Shown here in pieces: positions 1 to 11,311 of a stretch of 64,000 nucleotides of DNA (positions are counted from its first letter, which is position 1; each line of letters starts with the position of its first letter). The notes under the pieces are model-generated. The model was not told the DNA's origin, did no database searches, and was given only the letters and a program-made list of their open reading frames with translations. The translations under genes and the position numbers were made by a program. Where the stretch lies: contig JAJLRJ010000009.1 of assembly GCA_024195265.1 (NCBI GenBank), forward strand, positions 15,256,982-15,320,981. The letters run 5' to 3'. This stretch comes from Dendrophyllia cribrosa (lineage: Eukaryota > Cnidaria > Anthozoa > Scleractinia > Dendrophylliidae).

Positions 1-188
1 CATGAGAAAAAATACCATGTTTAACAGACTGGAATTTAATCATGAGGTAAATTTATACAACAATACCTAGTTGTGTTCAACAGGAACAAAGGTAACATAT
101 GTAGGCATTTGAGCCAAACAATGAATATGCAACAGACTGATGCGGCAAAGCCATCATTCCTTTGGAAGGGCTAGTTGTAAAATCGATC

Positions 189-1094
189 TCATGTCCTTTG
201 TGAAGACCAACCAGCAGTATCCATAATTTCCTTGATTGGAACAGATGCATTTTTAGCTTTTGATACTGCTGCTGCCCTTGTACTGTGAGGTTGGATGGTG
301 CTAACATCAACACCAGCATCTGCCATTACAGAACGAATCCACCTTGATATGGTATCTTTTGAGGCAGGGTGATACGGTTTCACGTGGCTAAGAAAGAGTT
401 TTGTTTCAGTACCTCTCAATGGTTGTGTTCTCCGGAAATATTCTTTCATGTGAGTAAAAACACAAAGAGATTGATCTGCAGGGTAGGCTTGTAAAAGCAC
501 TGAAGGCAGCTTGTATCCTGGTCTACTTTGTTTTATGTGCTCTGGCAAGGCAAATTCGAAGAATGTAGGCCCTTCTTTCATAAACTGGGTGTCTAGTAGG
601 TGGATGCTTTGTCCTCTTTGTGCAGAGACAAGTGCAATTAACATTGTCAGTTTTAGTGTCAAGGACTTAAAACTTGATTCAGTTGGCTTGGGTAATGATG
701 ACAAGTACGAAAGGACTGGGTTTACATCCCATGTAGTACGGTACCGTGGTACAGGTGGACTGTTCTTATAGATGCCTTTCATGAATCGGGAGACGATGGG
801 ATGGCTCCCGATGTTCACATTGTCATTAGGAAGAATGACAGCAGATAGAGCACTTCTTGCAGTGTTTATAGTTGTGTATGATAATCCTTGTTCATGCAAA
901 CTGACTAAGAAGTCCAACACCATATTTAGAGGTGGGTTGTATGAATTAACGCCCCGTTTAAAACAAAAGTCATGCCACTTCTTGATATAAGGGGTGTATT
1001 GTTTCTGGGTACTAGTTGACCAGGACTGCAAGATGATATTGGTAGCTTTGCTCGAAATAGCTCTCTGGTTGAAAGATTCCCTGATACTTTGCAA
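189..1094 (-). pseudogene. DIRS tyrosine recombinase (phage-integrase fold), C-terminus broken
   Basis: The open frame of about 301 codons begins with a SAM-like core-binding region (motifs QSWSTSTQKQY and KKWHDFC) and continues into the catalytic domain. Catalytic signatures are visible: the first Arg in SAQRGQSIHLL, the H-x-x-R box in HSTRAAA, and the AGWSS box. The frame then stops. Past the stop the same frame reads DRFYN, which contains the expected nucleophilic Tyr, followed by another stop. The active Tyr is therefore cut off from the protein in this copy. The role in the family is integration of the circular DNA intermediate without target duplication. It lies directly downstream of the RT block and overlaps its tail, as in other DIRS elements. 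Confidence 0.87.
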
Positions 1095-2973
1095 GCCATC
1101 AATTGCAACCGTTGGCTGAGAGGGTGAACTTCATTGCTGTGGGGTTGGACTAGAAGAGTGTCCGACTGGGGAAGTAATAGAGGGTGATCTGTTAGGAGGT
1201 TCAGTAGAAGCGTGAACCATGGTTGTGTTGTCCAGAGCGAAACAATTAGGAGACCTGAGGATTGGTCTTGTTCGATCTTCTGTAGGCAGTTGGCAATGAG
1301 GCTGAAAGGGGGAAAGGCATAAAAGTAATGAGCTTTCAAGTCCATGAAAAAAGCATTAATAAACTGTGCCCCAGGGTCAGGTCTCCATGAGACATATTTA
1401 GGGAATTTAAAGTTGAGTCTAGAGGCAAACAAGTCAATGTCAAACTTGCCCCAGCGCTCCTGTATAACATTAAAAACTCTCTGAGACAAGGACCATTCTG
1501 TAGATACCCTGAGTGCTCTAGATTCCTTGTCAGCTTGAATGTTTTCAGACCCCGGGATATGGGTGGCACTGAGCCAGATGTTGCGGTTTATACACCATTC
1601 CCATATGCTGGTGGCCATATCGTTGCATGGCATTGATTTAATACCCCCCCCATTGCATTAATGTATGCCACAGTAGTGGTGTTATCAGACTGAACAAGTA
1701 TGTGTTTCTTATTGAAAATACCACAAAGGGATTTCAAGCCCAATAGTACAGCTTTCATTTCAAGATAGTTTATGTGGTTGTTTTTTTCCTCAAGACTCCA
1801 AGGGCCCCCAGTGGATATATTTCCACAGACTGCTCCCCAACCCAGGGTTGAGGCATCAGTAGTGAGAATAAGGTCAGGGTTGCCATGGCTGATGGCTTTA
1901 GATGCTGTAAGGACATTATTCACCCACCAGATCAATTCTGTCCGAGAATGGGAAGACAGAGTCATAGTGGAGTCAAAGTTTCCCTTGTTTTCACGGAGTG
2001 CACAAATTTTGTCATGCTCCAAATGCCTATAGTTCATTTCAGCAAATTCCACTGCTGGAAAGCTAGATACAAGGAGGCCTACGACCTGAGCGACAGTACG
2101 GATGGGGACTGTCCTGTGAAGGAGCAAACTTTCACAAGCAGATCTGACCTTCATGGCTTTAGCCTCCGTGAGGGTTACTGTCATGGTCAGACTATCCAGT
2201 ACAAAACCCAGAAAATCTATTTTTTGCTGGGGTTGAAGCACAGACTTCACAGGGTGGATAGTGAAGCCAAGGTCGGTAAAAAGATTAACAGTATCCACTA
2301 CATTTGCTTGGCAAGAGTTAAAACTCTGACCAATGAGTAAGGAGTCGCCAATATGCCCCATACATGTATGCCCAATAGAACGTAAACGGGCATAAACTGG
2401 CTTGAGGATTTTAGTGAAAATCCTTGGGGCAGATGTCAAGCCATTAGGTAGACATGTAAATTGGTAGTATTTCCCTTTCCTGTCCTCCTTTGCTATGGGA
2501 ATGGAGTAGTAGGCATCTTTGAGATCTACAGATGCCATAAAGCATCCAGGTCGGATAAGTTTGAGGATGGTATGGAATGTGTCCATTTTAAAATGTTGGT
2601 AATCCACAAATTCATTAAGTGGCTTCAAATTAAGGATCATCCTGTAAGTACCATCCTTTTTTGGGCGAATGAAAATATTTGAAATAAACCCATCAGGTGT
2701 ATAGTCGGCCAGTGTAAGAATTTCTTTATTCACAAACGTAGCAATTTCTGCATCAATAATAGTGATTTCAGCTGGTGAGAAATGAATTTTGTTAGGCCTG
2801 ACCTTCTGTGTCGGGTAGTCACCCTCAAACTCTATATGATAATGCTTTATGGCATCCAAAATAACTGGGTCATTAGTCAATGATTCCCAAGATGTTAAAT
2901 GGTATTTCACCTGACCTGCTCTAAAAAGTTCAACCCTTCGGTGTAGGTCCTCTAAATTAATACTACTGGTCAC
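926..2973 (-). pseudogene. DIRS reverse transcriptase / RNase H polyprotein (frameshifted)
   Basis: The frame from 2973 to 1588 carries the RT fingers and palm (KKDGTYRMILNLKPLNEFV; FMASVDLKDAYYSIPI) and an RNase H start (LTTDASTLGWGAVCG; VQSDNTTTVAYINAMGG). It shifts into the 1633-926 frame at a homopolymer near 1645. The second frame supplies the rest of RNase H (GSENIQADKESR) and the conserved DIRS tail (FDIDLFASRLN). The RT active-site box reads CMGHIGDSLL where an I-D-D is expected, so the first catalytic Asp is replaced by Gly (codon GGC near 2350). Loss of that Asp and the frameshift both make this copy inactive. It lies between gag and the recombinase on the same strand. Confidence 0.88.
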
Positions 2974-3008
2974 CAGTCTGGTGGGAACTGTTTCCCTTAC
3001 CTGTTGTT

Positions 3009-4097
3009 CTAGTGTGTCTTGGATGAGTTCTTGTGATTGTTCGCCTTTGTCTGAGTGGAGGCTCGGCCATGTCCTAAAAAAGGACGGCGTTTGAAGGCAC
3101 TGAAACGAGCATTTTGTGGTCGGTCATAAGATTTAGACCGTGGAGCCTTGAAAGACGAGGCTTTAGCCAAATAGTTTGACCCACTGGTCGCTTTTTGCAT
3201 TTGTTGTCCGGCTCGTTTTACTTCGGACATTTCTTTAAGGTGTTTGGACAGGTCATCACCAAACAATTTTGTTGACGGCTTTATTTCCTCTTTACACAGT
3301 CTAGTGTAAGGTGGATTAAGATCTGGCTTAATGAGTTCTCTGCGTTTCATGTTAAGCTTCCAGTTAGCATGTCCAAAGAGGGCAATGCTGTCCATCGCGT
3401 GTGTTAGGGTTTCCCGTGCGTTCACAGTCTTCGCACTCTGAATATCTTTGAATAACCGGTCGGCTAGTATTGTGAGCGAGGATAACCCATGAATGATCGG
3501 TTCCTGAACACGTTGGAAAGCGAGATCTACTGATCTGTTCTTTCTAGTCAGTAGGTCCCAGATTTCTTCGTTCACCAAAGTTGGGGTGAGATATTTGCAA
3601 TTTGCAGGCGGCGGATACTTCTCGCCTCTCTCCTTCACTGAATCTTGTGACAGTTCTCCAGTCAGAATATTGTCAACAAGAGTGGCAATTTTCCCCTCAA
3701 TGTCGTAGTATTTTTTGTGGTTCGATAATAGCGCCTGAGTCAGGCTGTCGAGAAGGTCGTTGTTTGGCTCTGAGTCAGAGCGCGAAGTGGAAGGAGAGGA
3801 CTTTGGTCTTTGGCCGTTGCTCGAGTCGAGCAGTTGATTTGTGGCCGCGGTTAAGTCGAGTAAATTGGACGGTCCAGCCATATCCTCTTCCTCGTCCTCT
3901 TCTGGATCAGGTTGCAGAATAATATCCTCTCTGAGGCTATTAAAAGCTTTGGTTTGGGCTTTCGAAGCCTCGACAAGTTGTGTGAGTGAGCTTTGTAAGC
4001 CTTGCAAAACTCCCGCCATGTCGGTCGAGCTGTTTTCCTTCTCGATCCCGGCGGAGTTTGCACGGGAATCTGTTTTTTCCCTGTCGTCAGCGCTCAT
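3009..4097 (-). CDS. DIRS gag-like protein
   Basis: An open frame of 362 codons sits upstream of the RT block on the same strand. The N-terminal third is acidic and Ser-rich (EEDEEEDMAGPS), the middle is helical, and the C-terminus is basic (FKRRPFLGHGRA). This is the pattern of cnidarian and fish DIRS gag proteins, which package the RNA. No zinc knuckle is visible. The start at 4097 is the first Met after upstream stops and leaves only a short gap to the RT block. Identification rests on position and composition more than on a unique motif. Confidence 0.7.
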   Translation of the reverse strand: MSADDREKTDSRANSAGIEKENSSTDMAGVLQGLQSSLTQLVEASKAQTKAFNSLREDIILQPDPEEDEEEDMAGPSNLLDLTAATNQLLDSSNGQRPKSSPSTSRSDSEPNNDLLDSLTQALLSNHKKYYDIEGKIATLVDNILTGELSQDSVKERGEKYPPPANCKYLTPTLVNEEIWDLLTRKNRSVDLAFQRVQEPIIHGLSSLTILADRLFKDIQSAKTVNARETLTHAMDSIALFGHANWKLNMKRRELIKPDLNPPYTRLCKEEIKPSTKLFGDDLSKHLKEMSEVKRAGQQMQKATSGSNYLAKASSFKAPRSKSYDRPQNARFSAFKRRPFLGHGRASTQTKANNHKNSSKTH

Positions 4098-4636
4098 TTC
4101 CTGTAGTCGATTATTCTTTCTTTCTTTCAGTTGATGCTATTGAAGCGAATTAGAACGAAGTGCGAAAGAAAATTTTCCAAATTTCATTCAGCAAAAGTTT
4201 TTGCTGCTCACCGATGGCGCGAAGCGATAAGCACTGATGTGCGCATGCGTGATGCAATCTCATGGGATCCCTGTGGCAGTGGTGACGAAATAGAAGTAAA
4301 AACATTGCCTCAATCTACTTGAAATGATCATCTTCACTGTTTAGAACTATAACCTAAACTGTAGCGTGTCATTGTCAAGCATGTTTGCAAGAGCCAAGAT
4401 GTCCAATACTTTCAAAATCAACTTTGCCCCCAGGCCCCCAGGGGCTTCTTGTGAGTCAATATTAATAGCAGCGGGTCATTACTTAGAACATCCCTTACTT
4501 TACCGTTATATTTTAGTGGAATCTGAATGTCAGATTGAACATATTCACTATCTTGGAAACTGACACCACTGAATGAAAGGGGTAGACAAGATTTAATTGT
4601 GTAACAATTTGCAGAATGCTGCATAATTCTTGGGAG

Positions 4637-4791
4637 TACCGTAAAATCTCTATTAAGCCACCCGGGTGGCTTATTTATTTAATGTACTTTTGCGGGGTGG
4701 CTTAATTAATTTCTTCTTCTATATAGGGGTGGCTTATTACAGCGGGGAGGGGGGTTATTGATGGGGGTGGCTTTATAGAGATTTTACAGTA
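4637..4791. mobile_element. MITE with TA target duplication
   Basis: A 155-bp unit is bounded by TA dinucleotides. The left end reads CCGTAAAATCTCTATTAAGC and the right end, reverse-complemented, reads CTGTAAAATCTCTATAAAGC, so the terminal inverted repeats are nearly identical. The motif GGTGGCTTA/T recurs internally in both orientations. There is no coding capacity. The TA flanks fit a Tc1/mariner-like or related nonautonomous element. Confidence 0.72.
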
Positions 4792-5716
4792 TTCTCTCAA
4801 TGCTGACCAGGGTCTTCAATGGGACCTGTCGCCATACTGAATAATGAGAAGATCTTTGAGACAAGGTTGTTTAAAAATTGAGACAGAGGCAGCAAAGATA
4901 ATAATTATTATGCTTGCTCTAGTGTAGCTAAACTGCACTAGAGGCTGATGTCCAAATTTACATAAGCCTGGCCTTTCGTGTAAGAACAACAAAGTCAACA
5001 TTGGCACCTCCTGCGATGTCTTGAGACACCCGATGAGCTCCCCCCTGAGCACAAATCTTGGTGGTCCCGCATGTTGTTCATGGGGACCAAAGCATGACAA
5101 TTGATGCAGTTAACTTTTGGACTATTATCTTGTGATTCCTCCTCCTAAAAGCAGCAAAAAAATTAGAAATCAATATTTTGTGAGGAAAGTGTCGAATTTT
5201 AAGTCCTGGAGGGACTCTCGTGTTAAAGGGATGGGGTGCTTGTTGGAATTTCAACCTCAAAAAGAGACCTACAGTACATGTATCTGGGCACAACTCGTTC
5301 TTTATTTGACCCCTCAAGCATACCATAATCAAATACTCTGATCAATGAACTTATGTTTTATTAAATGTGAGTAATAAAATTTATTTATTTATTACAATCT
5401 ATGGATTAAAAACCAAAGGATGAACTGTAAAGGAGTCCTAGACCCCATATAAAACTGGTTGTGAAAAATTTTAATGATTGTAATCAGTCTATGCCTGATC
5501 AGTCTAGACCACCAACACAGCATGATTATTATCGTCACAAATGTTCCTTTTTGCGCCAAGTAACAAAAGATCCCCATTCTGGCCTGCTTTAAACTTTTAA
5601 CATCGTAAACCTTAAGGGGGGAGAAACAGCTAGTGCCAGTCCCCAACCGCGCGTAAGAATGAAAAAGCGCAAGCGAACAAGTGTGAACTTCTCACCTTAT
5701 CAGAGTCGGCATCCGC
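4792..5716. other. No gene recognised
   Basis: Only short open frames occur here and none has a recognisable motif or splice context. Base composition is like the surrounding AT-rich repeat DNA. Confidence 0.5.
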
Positions 5717-6462
5717 TTACTTGCCCATAAGTGGGATATCTTGCTGTATGGGCCAGAGATATCCTTTTGCTTGACCCATAACGCTTTTCAGGTATGCAAC
5801 AGTGAACCCGTCCGGTGGCATTGGGATCAACAACAAATCTTTTCCCCGGCCGTCTCCCGCTCGGAGGATCTCATAACCTCCCCGCAGCGCAGGAAAGCAT
5901 TCAATAATGTGCACGGCACATCTCCAGCATTTCCGTCTTTCGGGAATGTAATTTTCTTTTCCCCCAGCCCATTCAATGTAAGTTCGATCTGATCGCTGGT
6001 CGATGGAGGACAACATTGACCCGTGCTGGCCAGGCAAATGAATTACCGCGACCAAGTAGCATTCACAGCTTGGCGACCGGAAACCCCATTTCTTCGACCA
6101 GCTTGCCTTGAAGATCCCCATCCCGGTGGTCTATATCCAAATACCCGGTTATGTTCTTCCCTTGCACTTTCAACGATGGAGGAAGTGCTATTCGGAAGAA
6201 CACGATTTGTGGCAGTAGACCCAATAGTGGTGGTGTCATCCATTGAGGCATTTCCAGGTCGAGGACTTCGTGTGTTGGATCTTGAAGATGACGCAGGGGC
6301 GCTTGAAGATGAAGCGGATCCGCGACTAGCTCCTGCACCGCGAATAAAATCTGCTGTTTCAATTAGTCGCTGGGCACATTCCCATAACAAATTGGGATCC
6401 ATTTCATACGATGCGACAAAGCTTGAAGTAAAGAACTTGAGTATTAAAGCGACTTGCAACAC
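5717..6462 (-). pseudogene. Broken multicopy gene resembling the N-terminal region of cnidarian/fish G2E3-like proteins
   Basis: Two overlapping minus-strand frames form one protein. The 5' frame (6462-6043) starts near MDPNLLWECAQRLIETADF, runs through a Ser/Ala-rich linker and a VFGYRPPG motif, and ends at ATWSR. The second frame (6121-5717) continues with GGYEILRAGDGRGKDLLLIP and FTVAYLKSVMGQAKGYL. In related multicopy genes these blocks are contiguous, so the break near 6040-6060 looks like a frameshift. I remember this arrangement from G2/M-phase-specific E3 ligase-like genes, where a HECT domain follows, but no HECT domain is in the window. Identity is inference from recalled motifs. 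Confidence 0.45.
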
Positions 6463-6475
6463 TCACAACATGACG

Positions 6476-6628
6476 GCTATAGACACTTTTAATAAATACC
6501 ACGATGCATCATTTTCCGCTAATGACGTCAAACATATTCTTTTGAATTCTCTTGCAATTCAAAAGAATATGTTTGACGTCATTAGCGGAAAATGATGCAT
6601 CGTGGTAATTATTAAAAGGGTCTATAGC
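6476..6628. repeat. 153-bp near-perfect palindrome (foldback MITE)
   Basis: The arms 6476-6548 and 6556-6628 are reverse complements with few mismatches around a 7-nt loop centred at 6552. The inner 50 or so bases, including GCTAATGACGTCAAACATAT, match exactly. There is no coding potential. It lies immediately 5' of the broken minus-strand gene at 5717-6462. Confidence 0.85.
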
Positions 6629-6810
6629 GCTATTGCATTGGCCTGTTTTGGGATCCTCTCAAAAGGCTTAATTGACCCCTCACGCTATCTCGGTTTATTA
6701 ACTATCAATCTACGTATTTACCGACTGTATATTAAAAGTAACCGTATATTTATCTTGGTATCTTAGAATACTGTGCATTACAGTACCTGTCAAAGGTAAG
6801 TTGACAGTCA

Positions 6811-6910
6811 CTCGAAACTCGATACTCGATTCTCGAAACTCGAAACTCGAGTCGCGAAACTCGAGTCGTGAACTTTGAGTTTCGAGTCGCAAACTTCGAG
6901 TTTCGAGACA
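6811..6910. repeat. Left subterminal CTCGAAA repeat array
   Basis: Degenerate tandem copies of an 8-13 bp unit, CTCGAAA with variants, occur first in one orientation and then, after about 6850, in the inverted orientation (TTTCGAG). They adjoin the left terminal inverted repeat of the 6.8-9.6 kb element. Subterminal arrays of this kind are often transposase-binding sites; that role is inference. Confidence 0.7.
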
Positions 6911-9404
6911 AGAAAACAAAAAGCTTGCCGCTCGATTAATTCTTTAGAAGACAAACAAAAGGCAGCACTTCTCTTTGTTCCAAGGAACTTAATACACGAT
7001 TTGACAGCGTACCGAAGAGCGACGGCGTTGTTCTCATTTCAGCGCTCTCTTTCGCAAGCTTCCTTTTAAATTTTTTAAGTTTGACTCAATTATCTATAAG
7101 TTTGAGAGTTAGCGCTGGAGTTAGACGTTTAAGAGAGAATTTTTCTGGAGACCGCGTGAGATCAGAAAAATGTGGCACATGCTTCGAAAATTCCCTACCA
7201 TCATATTCAGTTCAGAGATACCCTATGGAAAGTCAGTAAATGTCGTGGGATTTTTTTGTGCAAATCTATTTTTTATTTCAAGAAAATTCTCAAAACCTGT
7301 AACGGACCCCCATCGCCATGAAATGGTTGAAATGAAAGCGATGAATATGAGTACAAGAACTGATCTCGTTAAAAGCGCACAGGGAAGCAAGGCTTTCCCA
7401 AATTTGAGCAATTGTGTAGGAGGCATTAACAAATGATTTGAGCCGCACCGCGGCAGAACGTTTGCGCATGCGTAAACTTCAAGCACTTCCGGTCCGTTAC
7501 ACTACCAGTCAACATCGATGCGAACAGCATAAAACAACACATCTGCATGAACCAACAGACCTAGATTTTCTAGATGCAATGATGAAAGGACCAAAACCGA
7601 AGAAAATTATGGTACGTACACGATCGGTTCTTGCATGAATACATTTCGAGATGGAGTGAAGACTTGTTTTTTGTGAAAAAATGCGATGCAAAAATTATTT
7701 GTTCATATTTCGTTGTTGGTGCAAACACCAAACCTGTTGGTGCAAACGCTTGAAACTTGAACGATGAAAAAACTTTTCAACGAAACAAACTTTTTCTCTA
7801 CCTTTGTTTTATAACTCTTACTTTTTGTTTTCAAACTTCGCGGTACGGGAGTTTTATGTTGTTTATGTTGTAGTTCATTTTTTATTTCAGGTAATTTTTG
7901 TTTTTCCTTTGTTTCAAATTCATTAGCGTATATTACCATACCCAAAACAATGGAAAAATAAAAATTACCTGAGATAAAAAAGTTAACTACAACATTTACA
8001 TGGGATTACACCGGATGCTCAGTGTTCTACTCATGCGCAGTGCGTTCTGCCGCGGTGCCGATTTGAGCTAACAACAGGTTTTGTACTTAAATTTTTGAAT
8101 AAACGGTGAGTGTTTGAAAATCGCTCATATTTCATTATTTAAAAATTGCATTTTGGAGCAGTTTTTCAAGAAATATTTTCCCTATGCGGTATAACTCAGA
8201 ATTGCTTTAAATTGCGGTTTTGGAAACGTGGATATAGTGCTCTTTTCAACGAAACTAAAAAACGTTTGGGCCTCTTAACTACTGCAAAGAAAAAGCCCGT
8301 GTCATTTCGAGGAAATCACAACATCGACTTGTCAACAACCGCAAATAATCGAATAACGCTTGCTGTTATTGAAGCCAAAATTCCGACGAAAACTTATCGC
8401 TTTACACCATACTAGATCAGAGACATAGTATAACGAAAGAGTTTTCGAGATTTTCTAGAAATGAAAAATAGATTTGAGCAAAAAAACACCACCACGTTTA
8501 TTTACTCACCATGCGCTATCTTTGAGTTAAACATGAGGGTAGGGAAATTTTCCATCATGTGCCACGTCTCACGCGGTCCGGGAAAAAAGGCTCTCTTAAA
8601 ACCAGCTGAGATATATTTGCTAAAGATAAATATGCGTGGCCGCGAAACTTCGCGAAACGTATTTATCTAAAACATTATTGCGTTACGCGCTGTTTACGGG
8701 TTTCAAGTTACAAAGGCCGTGCATGCCCGCACGACTGTATGCAAATATATTTAGTACTCTTTGATTTCAGTGTCAAAGTTTGCAAATTTACTTTTAATTT
8801 TTTACATTCGCCACAAACTTTAATTTTTAATATTGGTCTCATTGAAGACTTCCAATTTTAGTTTTGAAAGCGTGACATTTTCCTGTCGAAGACCGGAGTT
8901 GTTTTTTGACGTATGCAAATTCAAGCCGCTGCCGGAGTTTAATATTTTTGACGGTATGCGATGCAAAATCAAGTCGCAGCACTTGAAAAGAATATTAACT
9001 TGTGTTATTTAGCGTTAAACCCTCGTCATTCCTACCGATTCTGCTATCATAAACTTTGTTTAGTTCATGATTTTCTAATCCGCCGGGAAAATTCTAGGTT
9101 TAAATTTAAAGCATTACAGACTGCTACGCGTCGCAATTATTTGACAACAACCGATGCGTTCGCTTCTCGCATTCTCGGCTCGTAAACTAGCCGGTTTCCA
9201 CTAAAAAAAATAAACCTCTGGTACTCAGGGTAGCGAAACAGGACCCGTGAAATTGCCACTCTCTCTCGCAGGCCGGTGACAGTTTTTTTCATGTTTTTTT
9301 TCGCTGGAGGTTCCGCAGCTCACAGCAGTGTGATAACAAAACAAAGGCCACGCAAAACAAAAGCGGCCGTGTGAAATCGTCATTGTTCTGTCTTCGAGAA
9401 ATTA

Positions 9405-9545
9405 ATCCTTTTCTCGAAATCCCTTTTCGAGATTCTCGAAAAAAACTTCGAGTGTCTCGAAACTCGAAACTCTATTTTCGAAACTCGAAACTCGATACTC
9501 GAAACTCAAAAAACTTCGAGAAACTTCGAGGATCGAGTTTCGAGT
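9405..9545. repeat. Right subterminal CTCGAAA repeat array
   Basis: Multiple TTCGAGA, CTCGAAACTCGAAA and CTCGATACTCG copies lie just inside the right terminal inverted repeat. They mirror the array at 6811-6910 and support one element spanning both. Confidence 0.7.
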
Positions 9546-9575
9546 CGCGACTGTCAACCTTTGATAGGTACTGTA

Positions 9576-10565
9576 GTTGCCTTTGTAGTCATTGCAAGTA
9601 ACAGTATTGTCACTGCGTATAGTATTTATATTTCGTATACTCGTATTTTGGACTTCCCAATTTAATACTGATTCGGGATTCGCGAGGTTTTTTTTTCGTG
9701 ACTTTCGGGTTAACACTATTCGGTTGTTTTCGACATTATCACTGTTGGCTATCCCACTGTTTGACGTTGCGGCCAGTCTCATCTGTTTGCAGAGATAAGA
9801 CCTGTGCCACCAACAATAGTGACTCTGTGGGTTTCTCCTTTCGTGGAGATACACTTTATGATACCTCCAACCGTGACTTTGGAGTTTCATTTTGTGTAGA
9901 TCACACTTGCGTTTTCCTGTTTATGAAAAGCGCCTTCACTCGCTTGCTGCCACAAATCATGACTTTGTGAGTTTTGCCATTTCCGGGGAACAAGTTAATG
10001 GAACCTCAAATTGGACTTTGCGGTTTCAATTCGCGACAAAAACACTAATGGTGACTCCGTGATTGATCCTGATTGTGACGATCACCAGAACACTCGTGTT
10101 GCCACAAATCGTGACGTTGTTGTCTTCTGTTTCTGAAGATAATCAACCAATGTCTAATGCGGCTTTTTTCACATCAGTACCGAAACATGTTTAGAGTAAA
10201 CACGTTTCAATGAAACGCATTTCCCGTAACCATGTTTGCAATTTCATTGTTCACATTAGTTGTTAATTTCAAAACACGTTCACGCCTGCTTCTATAATTT
10301 ATGCTGTTTTACAAAACATTCATAAGCTTGCACGTGACGCCTGCCGCCGCTTTTTATTTTTGACCCAAAGACACTAAGGAGGAGGTTGGTATGTGACCTA
10401 TTTTCCAGACTCTTTCCGCGCCCTGTAGGGTAGGTAGTGCCTGGTTGAAAATTCGCAAGTCATTGCGGTGAGACGAAACTTAATTCAAAAGTCATTGCAT
10501 GTTGCGTTTCTACTCGCAAATGTGACATGGGTATAAAAGATGGAGATTAGAAAAGAGAGAGATTA
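9576..10565. other. No gene recognised
   Basis: Short frames without recognisable motifs. Loose repetition of GTGACT/TTGTGAC-type words occurs around 9800-10130, but no clear period could be established by eye. Confidence 0.45.
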
Positions 10566-10832
10566 GAGATTTCAAAAGTAATAATGCATACGTTTCATGT
10601 CGGGGGAATTGCATTACACAAGCACATTCGCAAGTCAGCATGCAAAGAGATTTCAAAGGTAATAATGCATACGTTCCATGTTGGGGGAATTGCATCACAC
10701 AAGCGCATACGCAAGTCAGCATGCGAAGAGATTTCAAAAGTAATAAGGCATACGTTTCATGTTGGGGAATTGCATCACACAAGCGCATTCGCAAGTCAGT
10801 ATGCAAAGAGATTCAAAAGTAATAATGCATGC
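10566..10832. repeat. Minisatellite, 80-81 bp period, 3.3 copies
   Basis: Copies start at 10566, 10647, 10728 and 10808, each with GAGATTTCAAAAGTAATAAT or a close variant, followed by GCATACGTTTCATGT and CACAAGCGCATTCGCAAGTC. The spacings are 81, 81 and 80 bp. Because 81 is a multiple of three, open frames run through the array on both strands; they are by-products of the repeat, not genes. Confidence 0.88.
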
Positions 10833-11311
10833 GCGCAACCCATTCTTAAATAAACTCGAGTAAGAAGTGCACATTTGAAAGTCGACGCAACAAAACCATT
10901 CCATTGCAAGACAGCAAGTCAACAGAGGCCATTAACAGAAATCATCACGTACGTTAATTTATTTGGCAATTCAATTTGTGTTGTAACTATACACTTAATT
11001 TTGACCCTGAAAACGGGCCATAGAGTCCTGTGTGAAATAGTCGCGCTTTTGTGATCGAAACTTTCGACGGACGTTCGGCCTGTAGTTTCTAAAATAAATC
11101 TTGAATGAAACTAAAACAAATACAAGCTTGTTGTCTGCCGTTTGCCGTCGCACACTTTGAAAGCAGGTTTCTTTGCGTAGAAAACAGAGGCTATTGTAAA
11201 CATACCTGTCGTTCACATGTGAACATCACGCATTATTTAATTTGCATACGTCAAACGTAATTTGAGCTTTCGGTAATTTGAACCTTTCGGGTCGACAACG
11301 CGCCACAACGA

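Larger units (their letters stand above)
120..4110 (-). mobile_element. DIRS-type tyrosine-recombinase retrotransposon (decayed)
   Basis: Three successive minus-strand coding blocks read gag, then RT/RNase H with a tail, then tyrosine recombinase. That is the DIRS order, which uses a tyrosine recombinase instead of a DDE integrase. The RT block is broken by a frameshift at a C8/G8 run near 1645, and the recombinase is broken by stop codons at its 3' end. DIRS elements normally end in inverted or split direct repeats; I could not delimit these, so the boundaries are approximate. The element is almost full length but not autonomous in this copy. Confidence 0.88.
6779..9575. mobile_element. Large nonautonomous foldback DNA element, TA duplication
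   Basis: The left end, after TA at 6779-6780, reads CAGTACCTGTCAAAGGTAAG. The right end, before TA at 9574-9575, reverse-complements to CAGTACCTATCAAAGGTTGA. Both ends then enter arrays of ACTCGAAACTCGA-type repeats (about 6811-6910 and 9405-9545). The interior also folds back: 7131-7200 pairs with 8545-8612 (shared GACCGCGTGAGA), 7441-7475 with 8028-8063 (shared CCGCGGCAGAACG), and 7845-7890 with 7958-8000. No transposase frame is present. The TA duplication fits a Tc1/mariner-type or related transposase acting in trans. Confidence 0.72.

Noticed and set aside
10510..10922. Overlapping plus- and minus-strand frames with repeated peptides
   Set aside because: Produced by the 81-bp tandem repeat; no start context, splice sites or conserved motif.
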